A DNA stretch of 64,000 nucleotides from Kiloniella majae (GTDB lineage: Bacteria > Pseudomonadota > Alphaproteobacteria > Kiloniellales > Kiloniellaceae): the NCBI RefSeq assembly GCF_002118315.1, contig NZ_MTSZ01000001.1:1054001-1118000 (forward strand), given 5' to 3'. The notes below the pieces were generated by a model, which was not told where the DNA came from, did not search any database, and saw nothing but the letters and a program-made list of their open reading frames with translations. A program made the translations under genes and the position numbers. Of the stretch, positions 1-7,604 are shown one piece after another (the first letter of the stretch is position 1; the number at the start of each line of letters is the position of its first letter).

Positions 1-228
1 CTGCGCTGTATAAGCTTTCTTCATCAACATCAAAAAGCAAAAGTTGCAGACGTCCGAAAGAATACACAGGTAGAAAAAACAGCCGCGATACTTCAGCGCG
101 ATGTTTATGGCTGGTTTATCCGTGTTGAAAGGGGAATATACGAACTTTCGCCCAAAGGGCAGGAAGCCATCAAAGAGTATGATGATATTATACAGGGCCT
201 CAATGGCCAAAAGTCACCCGACGAATAA
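1..228 (+). CDS. DUF2161-like protein, C-terminal fragment
   Basis: An open frame runs in from the left edge and stops at 226-228; 75 codons are visible and no start lies in the window. The translation reads like a winged-helix tail: a basic stretch KAKVADVRKN, then AAILQRDVYGWFIRVERGIY and LSPKGQEAI. This resembles the C-terminus of DUF2161 proteins, described as putative PD-(D/E)XK phosphodiesterases whose last part looks like a helix-turn-helix. The nuclease-like core would lie upstream of the window and cannot be examined. The assignment is by recalled resemblance, and the function of the family is not established. Confidence 0.55.
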   Translation: MRCISFLHQHQKAKVADVRKNTQVEKTAAILQRDVYGWFIRVERGIYELSPKGQEAIKEYDDIIQGLNGQKSPDE

Positions 229-364
229 AGGAGAGGTAAGGTAAAATACGCTCATCACAAACCGGAGCAATAATCTATCACGAGTACGTGATATAACCTC
301 CTCGATTACTTGTCAGAGGGATACTTGCCATATGAATGCCCTATTATCCTTTTAGAAACAGGAT

Positions 365-1153
365 ATGAAATATTTTTTTAGGTCGATAAGACGCCTCACA
401 GCCATTGTATTGCTTTTACTTGTTGGTCCCGGACTTGTCATTCTGACAGGGCAAGTTGATCTGAATACGCCGTGGAGCAAAGCAAATCATGACAGAACAG
501 GTATTGCTCCAGATCCGAGCCTTACCCCGGAAGCAATTATACAAATCTATGGCGCACGTACCTTTAACTGGCGCGGTGCATTTGCCGTCCACACCTGGAT
601 TGCTTTTAAAGAGAAAAATGCCCAAGAATACACCCGGCTGGAAGTCATTGGCTGGCGTCACTATCGAGGAATGCCTGTTACCTCAATATCGACTGGATGG
701 CCTGATAGAAACTGGTTTGGATCCAGTCCTGAAATTTATTACGACCTTCGTGGCGAACAGGCCGCTGAAATCATTCCACAGATTATAAAAGCAGCAGAAA
801 CATATCGCTTTCCCGATCGATACGAAGCGTGGCCCGGACCAAATTCCAACACCTTTACGGCCCACGTGATCAGGCAAATCCCATCTTTGGATGCAGACCT
901 GCCGCCAACAGCTATTGGCAAAGATTATCTGGATGAAGACGATAATTTTTTTGCCGCTGCGCCAAGTAACACAGGCCTCCAGCTGTCTATCTATGGCATC
1001 GCAGGGGTTACCGTTGCCAAAACCGAAGGTTTGGAAATTAATCTGCTCGGATTAAACTTTGGTGTTGACCCTGATGACCTTGCTCTTCGCTTACCCGGTA
1101 TCGGCAAAGTGGGTTTTATAGAAAGCTCATCTGCATCCCAATCGCAAAATTGA
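365..1153 (+). CDS. DUF3750 domain membrane-anchored protein
   Basis: 262 residues. The N-terminus has basic residues (FFRSIRR) followed by a single hydrophobic segment (about residues 12-28), a signal anchor or signal peptide that would place the rest in the periplasm. The body carries conserved DUF3750 features: AVHTWIAFK, the WRHYRGMPV segment, and WPGPNSNTFTAHVIR, which ends in an Asn-Ser-Asn-Thr region. The length fits the family. The biochemical role of DUF3750 is unknown; the Trp-Pro-Gly-Pro-Asn-Ser-Asn segment is the sort of conserved polar patch that could be catalytic, but that is speculation. The ribosome-binding site is weak. It stands alone between the DUF2161 fragment and djlA. 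Confidence 0.7.
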   Translation: MKYFFRSIRRLTAIVLLLLVGPGLVILTGQVDLNTPWSKANHDRTGIAPDPSLTPEAIIQIYGARTFNWRGAFAVHTWIAFKEKNAQEYTRLEVIGWRHYRGMPVTSISTGWPDRNWFGSSPEIYYDLRGEQAAEIIPQIIKAAETYRFPDRYEAWPGPNSNTFTAHVIRQIPSLDADLPPTAIGKDYLDEDDNFFAAAPSNTGLQLSIYGIAGVTVAKTEGLEINLLGLNFGVDPDDLALRLPGIGKVGFIESSSASQSQN

Positions 1154-1385
1154 CAAAAAGTTCTGATATAAATTTCTAATAAGAAAGGTTGCCGTCGCAC
1201 ACGATAGCATTCTGAACGTGAACGATAGCTCTGATTTAGCTTCTTTCTTGGCACAGGGATTGACTCTCATGCAGTGGCAAGCTAGTGCAAAAGAGTTATA
1301 TTGCAGCGCTTTCAGATGTCCTTTTGAATAAAGGATGAAGCCTCTAAGACAGACATTGGACAGACAAGGGCATAATAAACAGACA

Positions 1386-2111
1386 ATGAGTATCTGGGGA
1401 AAAATCGTTGGAGGAGCCGCAGGCTTCGCACTTGGCGGACCGATTGGCGCTTTTCTTGGCGCTATGGCTGGGCATGCGGTTGATCGTATGCGCTCGGAAA
1501 CCGAGGAAGAAGGCACTGACAGCACGAAACAGATTACCTTTACAATTGGTGTAATTGTCCTCGGCGCAAAAATGGCCAAGGCTGATGGCGTTGTCACCAA
1601 GGATGAAGTTGCCGCCTTTAAACAGGTTTTCCGCATTCCCCCGGAAGAAATGAAGAATGTGGGCCGCCTTTTTGATCGTGCAAGACAAGATGCGGAGGGC
1701 TTTGAGCCCTATGCGAACCAGATCGGACGAACCTTTAAGGATAATCCAGCTGTTTTGGAAGAACTTCTGAACGGCTTGTTCCACATTGCAAAAGCTGATG
1801 GCAACGTTTCCTCCGAAGAAGTTGTCTTTCTGCAACGTGTCGCAGAAATTTTTGGTTTTAGTGAAACCCAATGGGATCGTCTTCATGCATCAAATGTAGG
1901 GCCAGATAAATCTGATCCTTATAAAATTCTGGGCATTGCCCGCGAAAGCAGCGATCAAGAAATCAAAAGCGCACATCGCAAACTTGTTATCGAAAACCAT
2001 CCTGACAAGCTGGTTGCACAAGGTATGCCGCAAGAATTTGTTGACCTTGCCAATGAAAAACTTGCCGCTATCAATGCTGCTTACGACCAAATCAAACAAC
2101 TCAGAAGTTAA
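1386..2111 (+). CDS. djlA: DjlA-like co-chaperone (TerB + J domain)
   Basis: 241 residues from the ATG at 1386. An in-frame ATG at 1335 would add 17 residues, but the family starts with a short glycine-rich membrane segment, matched by MSIWGKIVGGAAGFALGG, so 1386 is preferred. Order: glycine-rich transmembrane or re-entrant segment (about 5-32), TerB-like all-helical domain (about 45-150), C-terminal J domain (about 178-241) with the diagnostic HPD tripeptide in IENHPDKLV. The J domain should stimulate DnaK ATPase activity while the protein sits in the inner membrane facing the cytoplasm. It ends 13 bp before uup and is probably cotranscribed with it. In many alphaproteobacteria djlA lies close to the amidase-rnpB-mraZ region, as here. 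Confidence 0.85.
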   Translation: MSIWGKIVGGAAGFALGGPIGAFLGAMAGHAVDRMRSETEEEGTDSTKQITFTIGVIVLGAKMAKADGVVTKDEVAAFKQVFRIPPEEMKNVGRLFDRARQDAEGFEPYANQIGRTFKDNPAVLEELLNGLFHIAKADGNVSSEEVVFLQRVAEIFGFSETQWDRLHASNVGPDKSDPYKILGIARESSDQEIKSAHRKLVIENHPDKLVAQGMPQEFVDLANEKLAAINAAYDQIKQLRS

Positions 2112-2124
2112 GAATTAAAACGAA

Positions 2125-3975
2125 ATGGCGCCTCCTTCTCATCTTGTCGCTCTCAATAGCGCCGGATTGCGTTTTGGTACAAAAACGCTCTTTAATGATC
2201 TTACTTTCGGCTTGGCCCGCGGTGAAAAAGCCTGTCTGGTTGGCCGAAACGGAACTGGTAAATCCACCCTGTTGAAAATCATGTCTGGTCAGCAGGAACT
2301 GGACGAAGGACAACGCTTTCTTCAGCCCGGTATAACCGTTGCTTATTTGCCGCAAGATCCAGTTTTCAATCAGGATGAAACTGTCTTTGAACATGTAAAA
2401 GCTGGCCTACGTCCAGACGTAAGCGAAGCCGACTATTTGGTCGATGCCATGCTCAACCACGTCAAACTTCCCGGTGATAGGAAATTAACAGGACTATCCG
2501 GTGGCGAGGGTCGTCGCGCAGCATTGGCACGAGCCCTTATCAGTGACCCCGAAGTCCTCTTGATGGATGAGCCAACCAACCATCTGGACTTACCAACGAT
2601 ACAGTGGTTGGAAGAAGAACTTAAAAACTTCCGCGGCGCTCTGATGGTTATCAGCCATGACAGAGCCTTCCTCAACCACCTCACGCGTCAAACCTTTTGG
2701 TTAGATCGCGGGACCATTCATCGCCTTGGCAAAGGTTTCGAGCATTACGAAGCCTGGGCCGAAGAAATGCGCGAGAACGAGGCACAGGAATTCCACCGCC
2801 TTAAACGTAAAATTGTCCGCGAAGAGCATTGGCTACAACGTGGTGTAACCGGGCGACGGAAACGTAATATGGGCCGCCTGAGGAATTTACAGGATCTCAG
2901 GCAAAAACGTGCAGAGTGGATGAAAGGCCCGGGAACAGCCAAACTTCAAGTAGAAACCCTTGATACTGGCGGGGATAAAGTCATCACCGCAGAGAATATC
3001 AGCAAATCCTATCCTCTGGCAGATGGCGGAACCCGTGAAATCATCAAAGATTTCAGCACCAAGGTCAAACGCGGTGACCGTATTGGCATCGTTGGCCCCA
3101 ATGGTGCCGGAAAGTCCACCCTTGTCAAAATGCTGGTTGAAAAGATTGAGCCGGATACGGGCAAGGTCGATCTGGGCACAAATCTGACCATGCTCTATTT
3201 TGATCAGAAGCGTGAAGATCTTGATCCAAACAGCACTCTTTGGGAAACCATGTCTCCCGGTGGTGGTGACTCCATCATGGTACGCGGACAACAAAAACAT
3301 GTTGTCAGCTACCTGAAAGATTTCCTGTTCGACGACGGTCAGGTTCGCCAGCCCGTCTACACCCTTTCCGGTGGCGAAAAGAACCGCCTGTTACTTGCCC
3401 GTATGTTTGCTCAGGCAAGTAACTTGCTGATCCTTGATGAGCCTACCAACGATCTGGACATGGATACTCTTGACCTATTGGTTGAGGTGCTTGATGAATA
3501 TGACGGCACGCTTTTACTCGTAAGCCACGACCGCGACTTTCTCGACCGATTGGCAACGGCTATTTATGCGGTTGAGGGCGATGGTACCGTTATCGAATAT
3601 GCCGGTGGCTATAGCGATTATCGTACGCAAAAAGCGCTCAGCAATAATGCGACAGATGTATCAGGTATTACGCCTGAAAAATCCTCAGGAAAATCCAAAA
3701 AAGAAAATGCTCCCAGGGCAAAATCTTCTGCGAAACTTGGATACAAAGAACAACGAGAACTCGACTCTCTACCGGGTTTAATCGAAAAGCTAACCGAGCA
3801 ATCTGAAAAGCTTCAGGCGGAAATGGCCGATCCGGAACTCTACAGTAAAAAACCGGAACGCTTTCAGGAAGCCAGCAAGCTTCTTGAAAAAGCACAAAGC
3901 GAACTTGAAGCATCTGAAGAACGCTGGTTGGAGTTAGAAGAAAAACAAGAGAATCTCAAAGCTGGAAAGCTGTAG
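2125..3975 (+). CDS. uup: ABC-F family ATPase Uup
   Basis: 616 residues with two complete ABC ATPase halves on one chain and no membrane segments, the mark of the ABC-F group. Half 1: Walker A GRNGTGKST (about residue 39), signature LSGGEG, Walker [12 protein letters not shown]. Half 2: Walker A GPNGAGKST (about 324), signature LSGGEKNR (about 414), [12 protein letters not shown] charged linker between them (about 205-275) is rich in Arg/Lys and Glu, as in ribosome-binding ABC-F proteins. The last 75 residues form a predicted coiled coil (LPGLIEKLTEQSEKLQAEM), the C-terminal domain that separates Uup from EttA; the window's EttA is at 57659-59335. Uup is tied to transposon-excision stability and to ribosome rescue or assembly; the exact role is unsettled. 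It follows djlA by 13 bp. Confidence 0.9.
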   Translation: MAPPSHLVALNSAGLRFGTKTLFNDLTFGLARGEKACLVGRNGTGKSTLLKIMSGQQELDEGQRFLQPGITVAYLPQDPVFNQDETVFEHVKAGLRPDVSEADYLVDAMLNHVKLPGDRKLTGLSGGEGRRAALARALISDPEVLLMDEPTNHLDLPTIQWLEEELKNFRGALMVISHDRAFLNHLTRQTFWLDRGTIHRLGKGFEHYEAWAEEMRENEAQEFHRLKRKIVREEHWLQRGVTGRRKRNMGRLRNLQDLRQKRAEWMKGPGTAKLQVETLDTGGDKVITAENISKSYPLADGGTREIIKDFSTKVKRGDRIGIVGPNGAGKSTLVKMLVEKIEPDTGKVDLGTNLTMLYFDQKREDLDPNSTLWETMSPGGGDSIMVRGQQKHVVSYLKDFLFDDGQVRQPVYTLSGGEKNRLLLARMFAQASNLLILDEPTNDLDMDTLDLLVEVLDEYDGTLLLVSHDRDFLDRLATAIYAVEGDGTVIEYAGGYSDYRTQKALSNNATDVSGITPEKSSGKSKKENAPRAKSSAKLGYKEQRELDSLPGLIEKLTEQSEKLQAEMADPELYSKKPERFQEASKLLEKAQSELEASEERWLELEEKQENLKAGKL

Positions 3976-4035
3976 AGAAATAATCTTTATCTAGGTTAAG
4001 ATTGCCCATTACGAGTAAGGATTAAAACGCAAAGC

Positions 4036-5142
4036 ATGGAACAGGTTGATTGTGTTGTCATAGGTGCTGGCGTTGTTGGTATGGCCTGCGCCAGAGCGTT
4101 GGCATTATCTGGACGTGATGTCATCGTCATTGAAAAAGAGTCCATGCCCGGGTCCGAAATCTCGGCTAGAAACAGTGGCGTTATTCACGCTGGTATTTAC
4201 TATCCCCAAAATAGCCTGAAAGCCGAACTTTGCATCAAAGGCAAAGAGCTTCTCTACAGCTACTGCAATGATCATGCTGTACCCCATAAAAAGTGTGGAA
4301 AGCTTATAGTTGCGACAACTTCGGCAGAAGAAAAAACACTGGAAGACATAAAACAACGTGCAATAAAAAACGGCGTTGATGATTTACACTATCTTTCAGC
4401 TTCAGAAATAAAAGATCGCGAACCAGAACTCCATGCAACTAAAGCTCTGTTTTCACCATCCACCGGCATTGTTGACGTTCACAGCCTTATTCTGGCATTT
4501 CAGGGTGATCTGGAAAACAACGGGGGCATGATTGCCTTCAACACACCAGTAACTGGTGGCAAGGCCAGTGATCAAGGGATCATCCTTCATACGGGTGGCG
4601 AAAGTCCTATGACACTTCAAGCAAAAACTGTCATCAACGCAGGCGGCCTCCACGCACCGACACTGGCAGGAAAACTTACCCACTTTCCAAAAGAGTGTGT
4701 TCCTGATCTTTTTTATGCAAAAGGTAATTACTTTAGCCTTAGCGGCAAAGCACCTTTTTCAAACCTGATATATCCCGTTCCCGAGGCAGCCGGCCTGGGT
4801 GTTCATGTTACTCTGGACATGGAAGGTCAAATCAGATTTGGCCCGGATGTGGAATGGGTTGAAACCCTCGACTATGAAGTATCACCAGACAGATCCAGGC
4901 CTTTTTACGATGCTATCCGACGTTATTGGCCCGCCCTGAAAGATGGTGCGTTAACACCCGACTACTCAGGTATTCGCCCAAAGCTACAGGCACCAGGCAA
5001 ACCTGCTGTCGATTTTGTCATTCAGGATAAAACCAATCACGGCATTCACGGTTTAATAAACCTCTTTGGGATTGAATCTCCGGGACTGACTGCTTCTATG
5101 GCAATCGCTGAAAAGGTTCTGGCGCTCAGCAGCCAAGGGTAG
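4036..5142 (+). CDS. FAD-dependent oxidoreductase, LhgO (L-2-hydroxyglutarate oxidase)-like
   Basis: 368 residues, DAO fold. The FAD-binding Rossmann motif opens the protein (VIGAGVVGMACARAL, Gly10-Gly12-Gly15), followed by the SARNSGVIHAGIYYPQNS block typical of the L-2-hydroxyglutarate dehydrogenase/oxidase (LhgO/L2HGDH) branch. The C-terminus GIESPGLTASMAIAEKV also fits. The family oxidises L-2-hydroxyglutarate to 2-oxoglutarate with FAD, passing electrons to quinone or oxygen. The length is near, but slightly shorter than, the roughly 400 residues of characterised enzymes, so a related alpha-hydroxy acid substrate is possible. It stands 60 bp after uup, and its neighbours do not suggest a pathway. 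Confidence 0.75.
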   Translation: MEQVDCVVIGAGVVGMACARALALSGRDVIVIEKESMPGSEISARNSGVIHAGIYYPQNSLKAELCIKGKELLYSYCNDHAVPHKKCGKLIVATTSAEEKTLEDIKQRAIKNGVDDLHYLSASEIKDREPELHATKALFSPSTGIVDVHSLILAFQGDLENNGGMIAFNTPVTGGKASDQGIILHTGGESPMTLQAKTVINAGGLHAPTLAGKLTHFPKECVPDLFYAKGNYFSLSGKAPFSNLIYPVPEAAGLGVHVTLDMEGQIRFGPDVEWVETLDYEVSPDRSRPFYDAIRRYWPALKDGALTPDYSGIRPKLQAPGKPAVDFVIQDKTNHGIHGLINLFGIESPGLTASMAIAEKVLALSSQG

Positions 5143-5410
5143 GATATCGAGCCTGGTATCCAAAAAGACTGGTCTGGTAAGAAAGTCCCTGCAGTCTTTT
5201 TCAACACCGAAACAAAAATTACCTAAATCATAGGACTTGCTTTCACCCGAAGAGAAACGCTGTAAAAACTGAGATATCAATCGATTTTTTCTCATAACAG
5301 CAAAGCTCCGTGATAAACAAAAATTTGAATTTCTAATTATGATCAATAGTTAAGATCACAGGGGATTGTTATTCAAACTGGAATTTGTCATACTTGAATG
5401 AGATTTTCTC

Positions 5411-6421
5411 ATGGATCAAAGAATGCGTCGACAACTCCCACCTCTTAATGCGCTCAAAGCTTTCGAAGCAGCTGCCAGAAGGCTAAGTTTTACCGATGCA
5501 GCGGACGAATTGAATGTCACACAGGGTGCAATTAGTCGCCAAATAAAAACACTGGAAGTTTATTATCAGATCCAACTTTTTGAACGGGAACACCGCGGCT
5601 TAAGCCTTACTGAAAACGGACAGAAACTCCTCCCCGTTTTAAGCGATGTTTTTGATCGTGTGCATGAAGTATCCGAAGAGCTCACCGGGACATCCGAAGA
5701 ACTAACCATCAAAGTTTTCCCTTCTTTTGCAGTAAGATGGCTCATCCCCCGATTATCAGAGTTCCAACAGCTTGAACCAGACATTAATATCAGGCTCACG
5801 ACAGCATGGTTTCCCGTCGATTTTGATAGAGAAAATTTCGACGCAGGGATACTCCATAGCCATTGTATGCAGTCCGGACTGCACGATACTGTCGTTACAA
5901 ATGAATGGATGACGCCTGTTTGCGCGCCCTCCACATTGCAAAAGCTCTCAAATCCACAAGACCCGAATTCACTCAGCGAAGTTATGCTTTTACATTGCGG
6001 CAGTTCTCATAAAGACGGAAGCCAGCTAACCTCCCAAAGTAAATACAGAGAATGGGCACAGTGGTGCAACGAGGCTAAAACGACATCCCTGGACCCAAAC
6101 CACGGGGAAGCTTTTGATACGACCGACAGCGCTCTTCAGGCCGCAGCAATGGGATATGGGGTTGCCCTTGGGGATCTTATGATGATCGAAGATGATTTGG
6201 CATCAGGTCGGCTCGTCATGCCTTTTCCTCATCTCGTATCCCTTATAGGGCGTTATCATATCGTCAGCCCCAAAAACAAAGCAAACAGACCTGCCCTGCG
6301 AAAATTCAGGCAATGGCTCCTCTCCGTCAACGAGGATATCGTCGCCCGCAACCCAATCCTCAAAAAACTTGAAGCACAAACATCAAAAAAACTGGTCCCC
6401 TTACCGGAAAGAGACATATGA
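5411..6421 (+). CDS. LysR-family transcriptional regulator, GcvA/AmpR type
   Basis: 336 residues. An N-terminal winged HTH (about 12-70: LPPLNALKAFEAAARRLSFT, then ELNVTQGAISRQIKTLE) precedes a LysR substrate-binding domain (about 98-305). The opening and the RGLSLTENGQKLLPVL segment place it in the GcvA/AmpR branch. Its stop overlaps the start of the downstream amidase (ATGA at 6418-6421), so the two are translationally coupled. AmpR-type regulators sense muropeptides or UDP-MurNAc-pentapeptide, and AmpD/AmiD amidases destroy anhydro-muropeptides, so the pairing may be functional. That link is inference; most GcvA-branch members regulate unrelated metabolism. The 268 bp upstream are AT-rich and presumably hold its promoter. 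Confidence 0.85.
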   Translation: MDQRMRRQLPPLNALKAFEAAARRLSFTDAADELNVTQGAISRQIKTLEVYYQIQLFEREHRGLSLTENGQKLLPVLSDVFDRVHEVSEELTGTSEELTIKVFPSFAVRWLIPRLSEFQQLEPDINIRLTTAWFPVDFDRENFDAGILHSHCMQSGLHDTVVTNEWMTPVCAPSTLQKLSNPQDPNSLSEVMLLHCGSSHKDGSQLTSQSKYREWAQWCNEAKTTSLDPNHGEAFDTTDSALQAAAMGYGVALGDLMMIEDDLASGRLVMPFPHLVSLIGRYHIVSPKNKANRPALRKFRQWLLSVNEDIVARNPILKKLEAQTSKKLVPLPERDI

Positions 6422-7128
6422 AACTCAATCATACTTTCCAATCTCCGAACTTTGGTCCTCGTCTAGAGGGTTCAGATATCAATATGCTTTTGCTGCATTA
6501 CACCGGGATGCAGACAGGCAAAGAGGCACTTGAACGCCTGTGCGATAGCGCAGCACAGGTAAGTGCCCATTATTTGGTAGAGGAAAATGGAGAGGTCTTT
6601 CAGCTCGTCCCTGAAGAACTACGTGCCTGGCATGCCGGACTTGCATACTGGGGTGGACAAACAGATATCAATAGCTGCTCTATAGGCGTAGAAATTGTTA
6701 ACCCCGGCCATGAATGGGGATACAGAGCTTTTCCTGCCGCACAAATGGAAGCCGTTACCGTCCTCTGTAAGCAGATTCTGAAACACCATCCTATTCCTGC
6801 ATCCAGAGTATTAGCTCACTCAGACGTGGCCCCGGAACGTAAAGAAGATCCCGGCGAATTGTTTGACTGGGCCTTTCTTGCTAAACAAGGCATTGGTGCT
6901 TTCCCAGTTAAAACAACACAGAATAACAGCATTTCAGAAGATAACTTCGTTTTAAAACTAGGCGAATATGGCTACCCGGTGGACATGGATAGTCCAACGG
7001 GATCAGCGACAAAAGCGGCCATAATCGCCTTTCAAAGACATTTTCGTCCGAGCAAATTAAACGGACAAATCGACAAGGAATGCTGCCAAATTCTTGCGGA
7101 TCTATATTCACAGCTTGACGACGACTGA
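6418..7128 (+). CDS. amiD: N-acetylmuramoyl-L-alanine amidase (AmpD/AmiD family) with peptidoglycan-binding domain
   Basis: 236 residues. An Amidase_2 domain (about 20-150) shows the zinc-site histidine in LLLHYTGM, the SAHYLVEENG strand, the WHAG motif and the AHSDVAPERKEDPG block, which together supply the His/His/Asp-type zinc ligands. A PG_binding_1 domain follows (about 178-232: LGEYGYPVDM, IIAFQRHFRP). The enzyme cleaves the amide bond between MurNAc or anhydroMurNAc and L-Ala of the stem peptide. No signal peptide is visible, so it is probably cytoplasmic and acts in muropeptide recycling like AmpD, although the architecture (amidase plus PG-binding) matches AmiD. The start codon overlaps the LysR stop. 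rnpB follows 20 bp downstream, a common alphaproteobacterial order. Confidence 0.88.
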   Translation: MKLNHTFQSPNFGPRLEGSDINMLLLHYTGMQTGKEALERLCDSAAQVSAHYLVEENGEVFQLVPEELRAWHAGLAYWGGQTDINSCSIGVEIVNPGHEWGYRAFPAAQMEAVTVLCKQILKHHPIPASRVLAHSDVAPERKEDPGELFDWAFLAKQGIGAFPVKTTQNNSISEDNFVLKLGEYGYPVDMDSPTGSATKAAIIAFQRHFRPSKLNGQIDKECCQILADLYSQLDDD

Positions 7129-7143
7129 GAAGCCGCCTAACTG
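7115..7143 (+). promoter_or_regulatory. predicted rnpB promoter overlapping the amidase stop codon
   Basis: A -35 hexamer TTGACG (7115-7120) and a -10 hexamer TAACTG (7138-7143) are separated by exactly 17 bp. The expected start point (about 7150) coincides with the first paired base of the RNase P RNA. The -35 lies inside the last codons of the amidase gene and its stop codon (7126-7128) sits in the spacer. The position fits a dedicated promoter; the -10 is only a moderate match to consensus. Confidence 0.6.
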
Positions 7144-7148
7144 TAGCG

Positions 7149-7589
7149 CGTCAGACGGTCCGACAGGCTGCTCTTTCTGGCAGGCCTTGCCTGAACCGGA
7201 AAGGGAGGAAAGTCCGGGCTCCACGGGAATACGGTGCCGGGTAACGCCCGGCGGGGGCGACCCTAGGGAAAGTGCCACAGAAAGCAAACCACCTGTAGGC
7301 CGCATTCCTTTATGGATTGTGACAAGCAGGTAAGGGTGAAAGGGTGTGGTAAGAGCACACCGCGCGGCCAGAAATGGAAGCGGCATGGTAAACCCCACCG
7401 GGAGCAAAACTAAATAGGGTCGGCAGGTTCACAAAACTTCGTTTTGAGGAATCAGGTGTTTTTCCGCATCGTCGACCGGGTCAGTTGCGAGAGGTGCTCA
7501 GCAATGAGCATCCCAGATGAATAGCCTTCCGTTGTCACAGGCTTCGGCTTTGTAGCAAGCGACAAAACCCGGCTTATGACCGTCTGACA
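7149..7589 (+). ncRNA. rnpB: RNase P RNA (class A)
   Basis: Catalytic RNA of RNase P, which matures tRNA 5' ends together with RnpA. The universally conserved 5' element GAGGAAAGTCCGGGC is at 7205-7219, the ACAGAAAGC block starts near 7275, the GGGTGAAAGGGTGTGGTAAG segment is at 7334-7353, and the 3' conserved stretch GATGAATAGCC (about 7517) and the CAAAACCCGGCTTA region (7563-7576) are present. The ends close perfectly: TCAGACGGTC (7151-7160) is the exact reverse complement of GACCGTCTGA (7578-7587), forming P1. The length of about 440 nt suits the alphaproteobacterial A-type. The gene lies 20 bp after the amidase and only about 15 bp from the convergent acyl-CoA synthetase stop. No separate rho-independent terminator is seen between them. 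Confidence 0.97.
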
Positions 7590-7604
7590 TTTATCACTTC
7601 AACC

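Noticed and set aside
4036-5142. Glycine/D-amino acid oxidase as a specific call
   Set aside because: The SARNSGVIHAGIYY block and overall pattern fit the LhgO branch better; substrate still unproven.
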